Shown here one piece after another: positions 10,637 through 19,200 of a stretch of DNA of 32,546 nucleotides. The notes beneath the pieces are model-generated. The model saw only the letters and a list, made by a program, of their open reading frames with translations. It did no database searches and was not told where the DNA came from. The translations under genes were made by a program, and so were the position numbers. Location of the stretch: assembly GCA_002238585.1 (NCBI GenBank), contig MPMQ01000037.1, forward strand, positions 1 through 32,546. Direction: 5' to 3'. This DNA is from Kistimonas sp. bin40 (GTDB taxonomy: Bacteria; Pseudomonadota; Gammaproteobacteria; Pseudomonadales; Endozoicomonadaceae). Position 1 is the stretch's first letter. Each line of letters opens with the position of its first letter.

Positions 10637-11269
10637 GTGAACAAAACCAAAAGGTATACGTTTTTCAGCCGCCTGCGCGATCGCAACCCTCAGCCACAAA
10701 CCGAGCTGGAGTACAGCACGGCTTTCGAGTTGCTGATCGCCGTCATGCTGTCCGCCCAGTCCACAGATACAGGTGTCAACAAAGCCACCCGCAAACTTTA
10801 CGCCAAAGCCAACACACCGCGCGCCATTCTGGAGCTCGGCATGGACGAACTCAAGGACAGCATCAGAACCCTGGGGCTGTTCAACAGCAAAGCCGACAAT
10901 GTCATGGCCACCTGCACCCTGCTTCTGGACCGCCATGACGGCCAGGTGCCCGACACCAGGGAGGACCTGGAAGCGCTGCCTGGCGTGGGAAGAAAAACAG
11001 CCAATGTCGTACTCAACACGGCCTTTCGTCAGCATACGATGGCGGTTGATACGCATATTTTCAGAGTTGCCAACCGCACCGGTCTGGCGCCGGGAAAGAC
11101 CGTACTGCAAGTCGAAAAAGCACTACTCAAGAGAGTCCCCCGGGAATTTCTCCTGGACGCCCACCACTGGCTTATTCTGCACGGACGCTACATTTGCCGG
11201 GCGCGCAAACCGCTGTGCCCACACTGTCCGCTGGCCGACCTGTGCGCCTTCAAGGATAAAACCCAATAA
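10637..11269 (+). CDS. nth: Endonuclease III (DNA glycosylase/AP lyase)
   Basis: This 210-residue base-excision repair enzyme removes oxidised pyrimidines and cuts the abasic site. The helix-hairpin-helix motif LPGVGRKTAN contains the catalytic lysine at 120, and AVDTHIF contains the catalytic aspartate at 138; both match the E. coli numbering. The [4Fe-4S] loop C-x6-C-x2-C-x5-C is intact at 187, 194, 197 and 203. The start is GTG 10637, fixed by homology to the E. coli N-terminus (MNKxKR). It lies downstream of rsxE in the conserved gammaproteobacterial rsx-nth order. Confidence 0.97.
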   Translation: MNKTKRYTFFSRLRDRNPQPQTELEYSTAFELLIAVMLSAQSTDTGVNKATRKLYAKANTPRAILELGMDELKDSIRTLGLFNSKADNVMATCTLLLDRHDGQVPDTREDLEALPGVGRKTANVVLNTAFRQHTMAVDTHIFRVANRTGLAPGKTVLQVEKALLKRVPREFLLDAHHWLILHGRYICRARKPLCPHCPLADLCAFKDKTQ

Positions 11270-11288
11270 CCTTTTCCTCACAGTGCAT

Positions 11289-11334
11289 GCTTGCACTCTC
11301 ATACTGATTTCCGCTTCCTGACATGAGAGCAAGC
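11289..11334. terminator. Hairpin between convergent nth and coiled-coil gene
   Basis: GCTTGCaCTCTCAT (11289-11302) pairs with ATGAGAGCAAGC (11323-11334) around a 20-base loop, with one bulge. It lies between two convergent 3' ends. No T-run follows, so termination is only a guess. The right arm is also the left boundary of the segmental duplication. Confidence 0.25.
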
Positions 11335-11421
11335 CAATGTTAATCCAGCTGGGGCGCTGCCGCACATCAGTCAATCGCACCTGCTGTTTTCATCCAGCAT
11401 CCCTCCGCGGAAACAGGCTGC

Positions 11422-13029
11422 TTATAACTTTGCACTTGCACCTTCATCAATCAAGGACTTGTTTTCCAGCCTCTCCAACTCTTGCGTTCTCTTAAGGTTG
11501 CAATCTTCCATTTCTTGCTGCCAAAAGTTTCTGACTTCTTGGGACTTTGAAAGATTCTTCTTCAGCTTCTTCAAGGGTTTTTCAGCGTAGAGTTCGCGTT
11601 TTTTTTCAGCCGCCATTAATCGAGCTTTTTTGTATTCAAGCTCACTTCGCACTTCATCCCATTCACCCTGCATTCTATCAAGCTTATCAACCCTGCTCCG
11701 AAGATCAATATTCACTCTTTGTTCGACAGCCTTTCGCTCTGCAAGTATTTCTTTGGAAACTCTAAGAATCTCGCGTTTTTTTCCCTCAGAAAACGCGGGC
11801 TTTAATCCTTTCAGGAAAGAAGGAGAGCAGGTGGCTATATCCGATCCAAGCTTCTCGCGATAGCCAGAGCCAAGGCTACCAACCATAATGGCAAACGCGT
11901 CAAACTCCCTGACATCAAACTGTTCGTCTACAGAACTGCGACACTCGCCAACCTTTTTCTTACACTTCTCCATATCTTTTTGTAAATCTTCAGTATGAAA
12001 CTGAATCTGGTAATACCTGTACATTTTTGTATCAGCGTACTTGGTGGCACCCTTTATGGAAAAGTCGCTCTCCTTGATACTCATGTATTCTTCGTCAATC
12101 CCCTTTTCAGCCAATACTCTCATAGCTGCCTCACAGTGTTTTTTTGCCCTCGCGTTCTTGGCATCAAAACCACTCCCCTTAGATGAAAATCCATCCTGAT
12201 CCATTTCTTTTATCAGTTTCCCTCCTTCGAATGAAGTTTCAAGGTCGTATAGACGTGACTGACAGTTTTTTATCTCACTATCAGATTTGCGAAGCTTCAC
12301 AAGAGATTTTTTTGCTTTATTCAATTCGCCAAGATAGTCACATACGGAATCAATTTTATTTGCAAAACTACACGCATCCTGCGCATGAATGGCGTTTTTA
12401 TCTGTGATTACAAAAGCATGCTTTCCCGAATCCACCCTAATTTTTTTAGCAGGAACCCCCAAGCTGGAAAACAAATTCTCTCTGGCCTCATCAAACCTTT
12501 CCCTCTCATGATTGACCTTGTTTTCTTGTACAAACTCTTTCTCTTTAAGACGATGCACATCTTTTCTCAAAGCTTCTACTGTGCACTTGACATCTTCCTT
12601 ATTCTTTATAGCTTTAGCCAGTTGGTTCGCTTTATTCGAGTGCAATTTGAATTTATCCCTGCTCTCGTTCTCTATTTTTGCAAGGGATGAAAAGTAAGAA
12701 CCTCTACGCTCATCAAGCATCGTCTGCGCTACCGTTATAAGAGAGGCAAGGTATTTGCTTTTATACCTGGTTAGCTCTCCCCCTTTTTTTTCTCGAATGG
12801 CTTCCAGATCATTTAAGTTGTTTCTAATTTTTTCATACTCGGAAATAACCTCCTTATCGTCCCCCTTTGTTTTTTCAACAGACTTCACGGAAGTAATATT
12901 TTCTTTAAGCTTCAGCAATTCTGTCCGCGTGGATGAAGTGCGAAACAAGCCCATTTTCGACTTCCAGGTGCGCTTGAGATCAGGCAATCCCGCTATGACA
13001 GACTGCGAATTTGGCGTAGGAATGTGCAT
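11422..13029 (-). CDS. Coiled-coil protein of unknown function, paralog 1
   Basis: I do not recognise this family. From the chosen start it is 535 residues, very rich in Lys, Glu, Ser and Leu, with long predicted coiled-coil stretches and no signal peptide or membrane segment. It aligns end to end with the protein at 14128-15747. Shared blocks include GLPDLKRT, RTSSTR, LKENITS, VAQTMLDER, KMYRYYQI.FHTE and a Cys/Ser motif GSDIATCSPS. The alignment favours ATG 13029, with GAGGG eight bases upstream, over an in-frame start 39 bases earlier. The gene is visibly more AT-rich than the rsx, nqr and giant genes, which suggests a different origin. A structural or secreted host-interaction role is possible, but nothing in the sequence proves it. 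Confidence 0.8.
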   Translation of the reverse strand: MHIPTPNSQSVIAGLPDLKRTWKSKMGLFRTSSTRTELLKLKENITSVKSVEKTKGDDKEVISEYEKIRNNLNDLEAIREKKGGELTRYKSKYLASLITVAQTMLDERRGSYFSSLAKIENESRDKFKLHSNKANQLAKAIKNKEDVKCTVEALRKDVHRLKEKEFVQENKVNHERERFDEARENLFSSLGVPAKKIRVDSGKHAFVITDKNAIHAQDACSFANKIDSVCDYLGELNKAKKSLVKLRKSDSEIKNCQSRLYDLETSFEGGKLIKEMDQDGFSSKGSGFDAKNARAKKHCEAAMRVLAEKGIDEEYMSIKESDFSIKGATKYADTKMYRYYQIQFHTEDLQKDMEKCKKKVGECRSSVDEQFDVREFDAFAIMVGSLGSGYREKLGSDIATCSPSFLKGLKPAFSEGKKREILRVSKEILAERKAVEQRVNIDLRSRVDKLDRMQGEWDEVRSELEYKKARLMAAEKKRELYAEKPLKKLKKNLSKSQEVRNFWQQEMEDCNLKRTQELERLENKSLIDEGASAKL

Positions 13030-13428
13030 GCGAAAACCCTCTGTTGACAATTGTGAAACGGCCGCCACCTATGGGCAGCTCGAAAGAGTCCGATCCTATA
13101 TTGCAGCCTCGTATTGGCCAAAAAAACATAAGTCGCTGGTCGCCTTTTTTGCTGAAGAGGATTGAGCAAGCCTACAATAGCACAAGTTTTCCCTGATGTT
13201 TCCCAAACATCAGGGACTGACATCAACAACGTCAGCAAGGGAAAAAGGCTGCAAAAACCGGTGAGCTTTCCAGTAACAGCAGCGGCACCAAAAGTTCAGC
13301 TTGAGTCCCGGCACTGGTACGAAACGAAACGCACCCGCAGTTGACTGTTTCACAGCTTGTCTTCACGAAGTCTCCGTGCACTCTTCCCTTTTCTTCCCAG
13401 CTTGTTTCCAGCATTTTCTGAAGAGCCA
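13030..13428. other. Spacer between pseudogene and coiled-coil paralog 1
   Basis: This is non-coding in its present form and homologous to 15748-16209. It holds the candidate promoter, listed separately, and a perfect 11-bp hairpin (CCCTGATGTTT 13191-13201, AAACATCAGGG 13205-13215). The hairpin is degenerate in the other copy and has no T-run. Short coding-like traces that continue the giant gene in shifted frames lie at its right end. Confidence 0.6.
13093..13121 (-). promoter_or_regulatory. Candidate promoter of coiled-coil paralog 1
   Basis: On the minus strand TTGGCC (13116-13121) and TAGGAT (13093-13098) are separated by 17 bp. The same arrangement is kept in the duplicate upstream of paralog 2, which strengthens the call. 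The predicted start lies about 55-60 bases before the ATG. Confidence 0.5.
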
Positions 13429-14015
13429 TCATGCACGAAAAAAGCCGCCCTTGACCATAAGAGGCCCCTTTTCGTCGGACAGCCTCACCATCGCGTCTTG
13501 TCGAACAACTTGCTTGATCAACCCGAAAAACGGCCCTGACTGCAATCTCCGTGGCTGAAGCATTTCTTTTTCCTGCAGACTGCGCAAACCTTGCAAACGG
13601 CACAAAGCCATACGCAACACAACAGACAGGTCTCTCACACTGGCGATGGCTCTCTGGCACAGGATCTTGTAGTGACAACAGAACAAATCCAGGTTCCAAG
13701 CGTCTTTGTGCACCAGCAAATGCTGCATGAAGGCCAGCCTTGCCAGACAGCGGGCACCCAGCAGACGCTGGGGGACCTGTGCCGCAAGACCAGTCCCTGC
13801 CCCCCCTGTGCGCACCCAGGACAAGGTGCACTCCAGGTCGCCCCGTGACAAGCAGCTGTCGGCTACCCGGTGTCGAACCTGGACCTGGTCACTCGCGTCA
13901 CCTTGGCCTGCCTCCTGCGCTTTTCCAGGTCGTGTATCAAATTCACGGCTTCATCAGGAGACACATCCTTGGCATTCAGCCGCCTGATCAGATCAGTGAT
14001 ACCAAGATCGGTCAC
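13429..14015 (-). pseudogene. Internally deleted remnant of a second giant Sel1-like gene
   Basis: The translated minus strand matches two separate parts of the 2559-residue protein, now fused. One is the segment after the repeat linker (SRGDLECTLSWVRTGG against SRDDLERTLFWVRTGG). The other is the C-terminal segment (ARCLARLAFMQHLL, LRMALCRLQGLRSLQEKE). The roughly 600 residues between RLLG and ARCLAR are missing, and the join is in frame with a short CCCA-like microhomology near 13757. A one-base loss in a G-run near 13916 (AGGGAGG to AGGAGG) shifts the upstream part out of frame. The upstream edge ends abruptly at the duplication boundary, with no start region. It is therefore a dead fragment, although a 140-residue open frame remains. 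Confidence 0.85.
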
Positions 14016-14127
14016 CGGGAGCATTGGCATGAGAGCAAGCACATGTCAGTCCAGCTGGGGCACTGCCGAGAGTCAGTCAAGCGCACTTGCTGTTTTCATC
14101 CAGCATCCCTCAGCGGCAACAGGCTGC

Positions 14128-15747
14128 TTATAATTTTGTCACTGCATCATCATTGGTCAAGGGCTCGTCGCCCGTTTTTCCCAACTCTTCCATTTTCTTA
14201 AGCTGCCAACCTTGCATGTCTTCTTCCCAATATTTTCTGGCTTCTCGTTTCCTTGCAAGATCCTTCTGCACCTTCTTCAAGGGTTTACTGGTGATGTGCC
14301 CGCGCTTTTCTTCAGCCTTTCTTAATTCAATTTTTTTCTTTTCCAGCTCATTTCGTGTTGTTTTCCGTGCATTTTGTAGCTCATCAAGATTCTTAAACAT
14401 ATCCTGGAGCTCAGTTTTCACTTTTTTTTCTACAGAACTTCGCTCTCCAATGACTTCTCTGGAACATCTAGAAATCTCTCCTGTTTTTTCCTCAGAAAAC
14501 ACTGACTTTAATTTTTTCAACAGAGAAGGAGAGCAGGTGGTTATATCCGACCCAAGCTTACCGCTATAGTCAGAATCAAGGCTATCAACCATACGGACAA
14601 ACGCGTCATACTCTCCAGACTGAGGAACTTTTCTTAGAGCATCACTCAAACTTTTAACCCTTTTCTCACACTTTTCAATATCCTTTTTCAAACTCTCAGT
14701 ATGAAACTCAATCTGGTAGTACCTGTACATTTTTCCATCAGAGTACTTGGAGGCGGCCTTTACAGAAGCGTCTGTCTCCTTGATACTCATGCGTTCTTTT
14801 GGAATACCACGTTTAGCCAATTCTTTTATAGCAGCCTCACAGCGACTTTTTGCCACCGCGTTCCTGGCATCAAAACTGGACTTGCTCCCTTTATATTTCA
14901 AGCCACCCTGATCCATTTCTTCTACCAGCGTCCCTCCTGTGTATGAAGTCTTAACGTTGTATATATCTGGATCAAAGCCTTTTATTTGGCTATCAGTTTG
15001 ACGAAGCTTACCAAGAGCTTTTTTTGTTTCCTTCAATTCGCCAAGATAGCTATTTACGGAATCGATTTTACGTACGAACCTAGACGCATCACGCATCTGA
15101 ATGGCATTTTGGCCTGTGATTACAACATTCTCGTATTGCGAGCCTAACTTTACCCTGACTTTCTTGTCAGAGATTCCCAAAGCGGAAAAACATTTCTCTT
15201 TGGCCTCATCAAGATTTTGCCTCGCACGACTGACCTCCATTCCTTGCTTGAACTCTGTTTCTTTAAGATTCTTTACATCTTCTCTCAAAGCTTGTACTTG
15301 ACACTGAACAGCTCCCGCCTCTTTTAGAGTTTTATCCAGCGCGCTCACGTCTTTCGAAAAAACATCAAAATACTTCTTACTCTCTTTCTCTTTGTTTTCA
15401 AGGGAACTAACGTAAGAATCTTTACGCTCATCAAGCATCGTCTGCGCTACCTTTATAAGACTGGAAAGGTATTCGCTTTTATATTTAGTCAGGTCCCCTC
15501 CTTTTTCTTTTCGAATAACCTCCAGATCACTTAGGTTATCTTTTATTTTTTCATAATCGGAAATAACCTGGTCATCGCTCCCCTCTGTTTTTCCAAGAGA
15601 CTTTATGGAAGTAATATTTTCTTTAAGTTGCAGCAAATCTTTCCGCGTGGATGAAGTTCTTAAAACGCCGATTTTCGACCACAGGGTGCGCTTGAGATCA
15701 GGCAATCCCTCGGTGACCGACTTCGAACCTGGTGTAGACGTGAGCAT
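14128..15747 (-). CDS. Coiled-coil protein of unknown function, paralog 2
   Basis: This 539-residue protein is the duplicate of the gene at 11422-13029 and is likewise unrecognised. It is Lys/Glu/Ser-rich with heptad-like patterns through about 45-240 and 330-540. The best-conserved block between the paralogs is residues about 300-365 (AxxxCEAA...MSIKExDxSxKxA, then KMYRYYQIEFHTE), followed by GKLGSDITTCSPSLLKKLK. That block may be the functional core. ATG 15747 has AAAGGGG seven bases upstream. Like its paralog it is AT-rich relative to the flanking genes and lies directly downstream of the giant gene on the same strand. It has no signal peptide, membrane helix or catalytic motif that I can name. 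Confidence 0.85.
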   Translation of the reverse strand: MLTSTPGSKSVTEGLPDLKRTLWSKIGVLRTSSTRKDLLQLKENITSIKSLGKTEGSDDQVISDYEKIKDNLSDLEVIRKEKGGDLTKYKSEYLSSLIKVAQTMLDERKDSYVSSLENKEKESKKYFDVFSKDVSALDKTLKEAGAVQCQVQALREDVKNLKETEFKQGMEVSRARQNLDEAKEKCFSALGISDKKVRVKLGSQYENVVITGQNAIQMRDASRFVRKIDSVNSYLGELKETKKALGKLRQTDSQIKGFDPDIYNVKTSYTGGTLVEEMDQGGLKYKGSKSSFDARNAVAKSRCEAAIKELAKRGIPKERMSIKETDASVKAASKYSDGKMYRYYQIEFHTESLKKDIEKCEKRVKSLSDALRKVPQSGEYDAFVRMVDSLDSDYSGKLGSDITTCSPSLLKKLKSVFSEEKTGEISRCSREVIGERSSVEKKVKTELQDMFKNLDELQNARKTTRNELEKKKIELRKAEEKRGHITSKPLKKVQKDLARKREARKYWEEDMQGWQLKKMEELGKTGDEPLTNDDAVTKL

Positions 15748-16209
15748 GAGGGCACCCCTTTGTTGTCCAGTGTGAAACGGCCGTCTACGTATGGCGTATG
15801 GACGGATCGAAAGAGACCGATCCTATAGTGCCGCCTCGGATTGGTCAACAAATCACAAGCCACCTGTCGTCTTCTTTTGCCAAAGGGAAGTGGTCAAGCC
15901 TGCAATATCGCAGGTTCTTGCTGGTGTTTTTACGGCATCAGGGACTGACGTTAACAGCGTCACCCAGAAAAAGAGGCCCGGAAACCGGTGAGCTGTTCAG
16001 CAACAGCAGCTGCACGAGAAGTTCAGCTTGAGCCCTGGCACTGGTACGAAACGAAAGGCGCCCCGGTCTATTGTTTCCCGACTCATCTTCACGAAGTCTC
16101 AGCGCACTCCCCACAGCTCCGCTTCTTGCGCGGCATTTTCTGAAGAGACATCCAGCACGAAAAAAACGACCCTTGTCCACCAGCGGCCCCTGTTCATCGG
16201 ACAGCCCCA
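15748..16209. other. Spacer between giant gene and coiled-coil paralog 2
   Basis: It holds the paralog 2 promoter near 15820-15848. The part next to the giant gene (about 16070-16209) looks like eroded coding sequence. Read in a shifted minus-strand frame it gives LSDEQGPLVDKG, a block also readable in the duplicate as LSDEKGPLMVKG. Confidence 0.6.
15820..15848 (-). promoter_or_regulatory. Candidate promoter of coiled-coil paralog 2
   Basis: On the minus strand TTGACC (15843-15848) and TAGGAT (15820-15825) are separated by 17 bp. The matching element upstream of paralog 1 keeps both boxes and the spacing. It implies that the coiled-coil genes are transcribed independently of the giant gene. 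Confidence 0.5.
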
Positions 16210-19200
16210 TCAGCGCGTCTTGTCCAACAACTGCTTGATCAACCCGAACAGCTGTCCTGACAGCAACTTCAGTGGCTGAGGCAATTCTTTTTCCTGCAGA
16301 CTGCGCAAACCTTGCAAGCGGCACAAAGCCATACGCAACACAACAGAAAGCTCTCCCACACTGGCGATGTCTCTCTGGCACAACACCCTGTTATGATGGA
16401 ACAAATCCAGACTCAACGCGTCTTTCTGCACCAGCAAGTGCTGCATAAAGGCCAGCCTTGCAAGACAGCGGGCGCCCAACACTTTACTGGCCAACGGCAC
16501 GTTCAAGGCACCCGGGTTCAGAGCCTCGAGCACCAACGCCAGAGCCCCCCCCGCATACAACGGATTCGCAACAAACGCCTTGTCCTCTACCAGGGAACAG
16601 GCGGCACGAATCCGCAACGCCGCATTGCAAGTGCTCACGGCATCGCCAAGCACTTCCCAAAGCACAAGACAGCTATGGAGTTTCTCCCATCTTTTCCAGA
16701 AAGAGGCCGCAACAGGCAGACCTACGGCATCTCTTTCCAGAGTTTTTATGTCCTGACAAGCCTTCTTGAGGCTGGCAAGCCCCTCCAGAAGCCAGTGCTC
16801 CTTCATCTGCCAGCTTGTCATCCATTGTTCCAGCTTCAACAGAAGCTGCCAGGCTTTCAGGCTGCTGCGCTCTTTTCTCAGCTGGATGCAGTAGGGCATA
16901 GCTGTGTCCCCCCACTGGGCGACACGCTGCAAGGAAGCTTCCAGCGCGTCCATTCTGACGCGCCTTTGATAGGCAGACAGTCGGGAAAAGTCTTCATCCG
17001 GGTGGCTCGGCTGCCAGAACCGACACAAACCCAGATACTGCATGCCTGTAAAAACACTCTCAGGATCGCGCTCGACGTCCAGCCAATTCTGGCGCGGTAA
17101 CACAAGTGTCTGAAAGTTGACCCGGGCCTGCTCCATGGCATCCACCAGCGGGCGCCACAAATCGACGTCAGCATCCCGACTGGCAGGCTGTCGTGCACAG
17201 GCCAGGGTAACGGGCCCGCGCGCAAACTGTGATGCCGCACCGACCAGCGGCCGCACCTCCTCCAACAGATCTGCTTCCCCTGGCCGCTCCGGCTCTTCCA
17301 TGGCCGGCTCAAAGCCCGCATGATCCCCCGCTGCTGAACCGGAGCGCAACGGGGGGCCGGCCCCTTTGTCTCGCACGCTGGTGAGAGCGCGCAACTCCTC
17401 CGCAGTCAGCCATCCTTTCGCACCATCACTCACCGCTTCCAGCTTGTGCCGGATACTGTCCAACGCCCCGCCCTTTCTGACAGAACCCATTAACCAGTAG
17501 CGCACCTGAAGCGCTTCAGAGACACCGTCCAGACGCTCAAGCAAGCTGACCGCCTGCTGGTGTCCCATGGCCTTCCACACACGCAACCGACACACCAGCT
17601 GCCGTATATACCAACGCTCGGGACGCGATATGGCTCCAGACCGGGAAAAAGCATCAAAAACGGCCGCCGCTGCCTCTTCCAGCTCAGCCAGTGCGACCAA
17701 CGCCTGTTCTTTTTTTCTTTGCTCCAGGCAGACAACACAGCGCAAGTAGGTCTCCTGCCAGCTTCTTTCCTCGTCTTTCTTTCGTCGGGGCGGCAGCCGA
17801 TCAAGCACCGCCATGGTCCGCGCCGGAAGAAGGGAGGCACTGTGATCGCACAACTCCAGCATAACTTTCTTCAACTCCTGATCCGGCGCATCACACCGCT
17901 CAAATGCACAGAACAGGGATTGCAGACAGTCTGTCGTGTCCGATGTCAATGTTCGCTGCGCCAGGATCTGCGCTACTGTGTGCACAACTTTTGACGATTC
18001 GACCGACAAACGCAGCAGCTGCACCATTTGCCCTGGTGTCATCCGTTTCGGTATTTTCAGCGCCAGATCACAAAATGCGGACAAACAGCGAATGAACAGC
18101 AAGGAGAACAGATTGGTCCGCCCGGCACTCTGTGTCCTGTGCTTCAGAGATGCCAGAAAACCCAGAAGCTCATTACAGTCCCACTGACTGGACAAGATCA
18201 GACGCGGCGCGGCCAGCAGTTCCCGTGCCAGACCCTCCACAAGGGAAGACTCCGGCAGTGACAAGGCCAGACTGAGCGTACCCAGCAGACGCTGGGGGAC
18301 CGATGCCTCAATACCAGTCCCTGTATCCCCCCCTGTGCGCACCCAGAACAAGGTGCGTTCCAGGTCGTCCCGTGACAAGTAGCTGTGGGCTACCCGGCGC
18401 CGAACCAGAACCTGGTCATTCGCGTCCAGTTGGCCGGCCTCCCTGCGCTTTTCCACTTCGCGAATCAAAGTCACGGTCTCATCAGGAGACACATCTTTGG
18501 CATTCAGCCGCCCGATCAGATCAGTGACACCAAGGTCTCCGAGAGAAAAAGAACGACTCTCCGTCCTCCCCTTCTTCTTGCGCTTTGCTTTTGACTTATG
18601 GACGGGAGAAGGCGCAGATTTTTTCCGGGATGCGCCACCCCCCGCCGCAACGCGGCGAGGAGATGGTGTTTGGCGAAGAGATGGTGTTTGCGCCATTGCG
18701 GCTGCCGACTGGCGACTCGAATCAGCAACGGGGATCGCCGGGAGTCCGCCCTCGCCGATCTTCTCTGCCTCGGTCTTTGTCCCAATCTGTGTCTCAACCT
18801 TTGTCTTTGTCTCTGCTTTTGTCTCTGCTTTTGTCTCTGCTTTTGTCTCTGCCGGTGTCTCTGCTTTTGTCTCTGCTTTTGTCTCTGCTTTTGTCTCTGC
18901 TTTTGTCTCTGCTTTTGTCTCTGCTTTTGTCTCTGCTTTTGTCTCTGCTTTTGTCTCTGCCGGTGTCTCTGCCGTTGTCTCTGCCGGTGTCTCTGCCGGT
19001 GTCTCTGCCGGTGTCTCTGCTTTTGTCTCTGCCGGTGTCTCTGCCGGTGTCTCTGCCGGTGTCTCTACCGGTGTTTCTACCGGTGTTTCTACCGGTGTTT
19101 CTACCGGTGTTTCTACCGGTGTTTCTACCGGTGTTTCTACCGGTGTTTCTACCGGTGTCTCTACCGGTGTCTCTACCGGTATCGCTACCGGTGTCTGTGC

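Larger units (their letters stand above)
11321..18535. repeat. Tandem segmental duplication of giant-gene 3' part plus coiled-coil gene
   Basis: Two adjacent units are homologous along their length. Unit 1 is about 11321-14010 and unit 2 about 14027-18535. Each contains, in minus-strand order, part of the giant gene, a spacer of about 415-460 bases, a coiled-coil gene, and a 100-base 3' flank that starts with CATGAGAGCAAGC (11322 and 14028). Unit 1 is shorter by about 1.8 kb because most of its giant-gene segment is deleted. The units have diverged appreciably, so the duplication is not recent. Confidence 0.9.

Noticed and set aside
13232-13831. 199-codon minus-strand frame over the pseudogene
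   Set aside because: It is in a different frame from the detectable homology to the giant protein and resembles nothing.
18797-19197. CRISPR-like periodicity
   Set aside because: The units are 12 bp and contiguous, with no unique spacers; it is an in-frame protein repeat.
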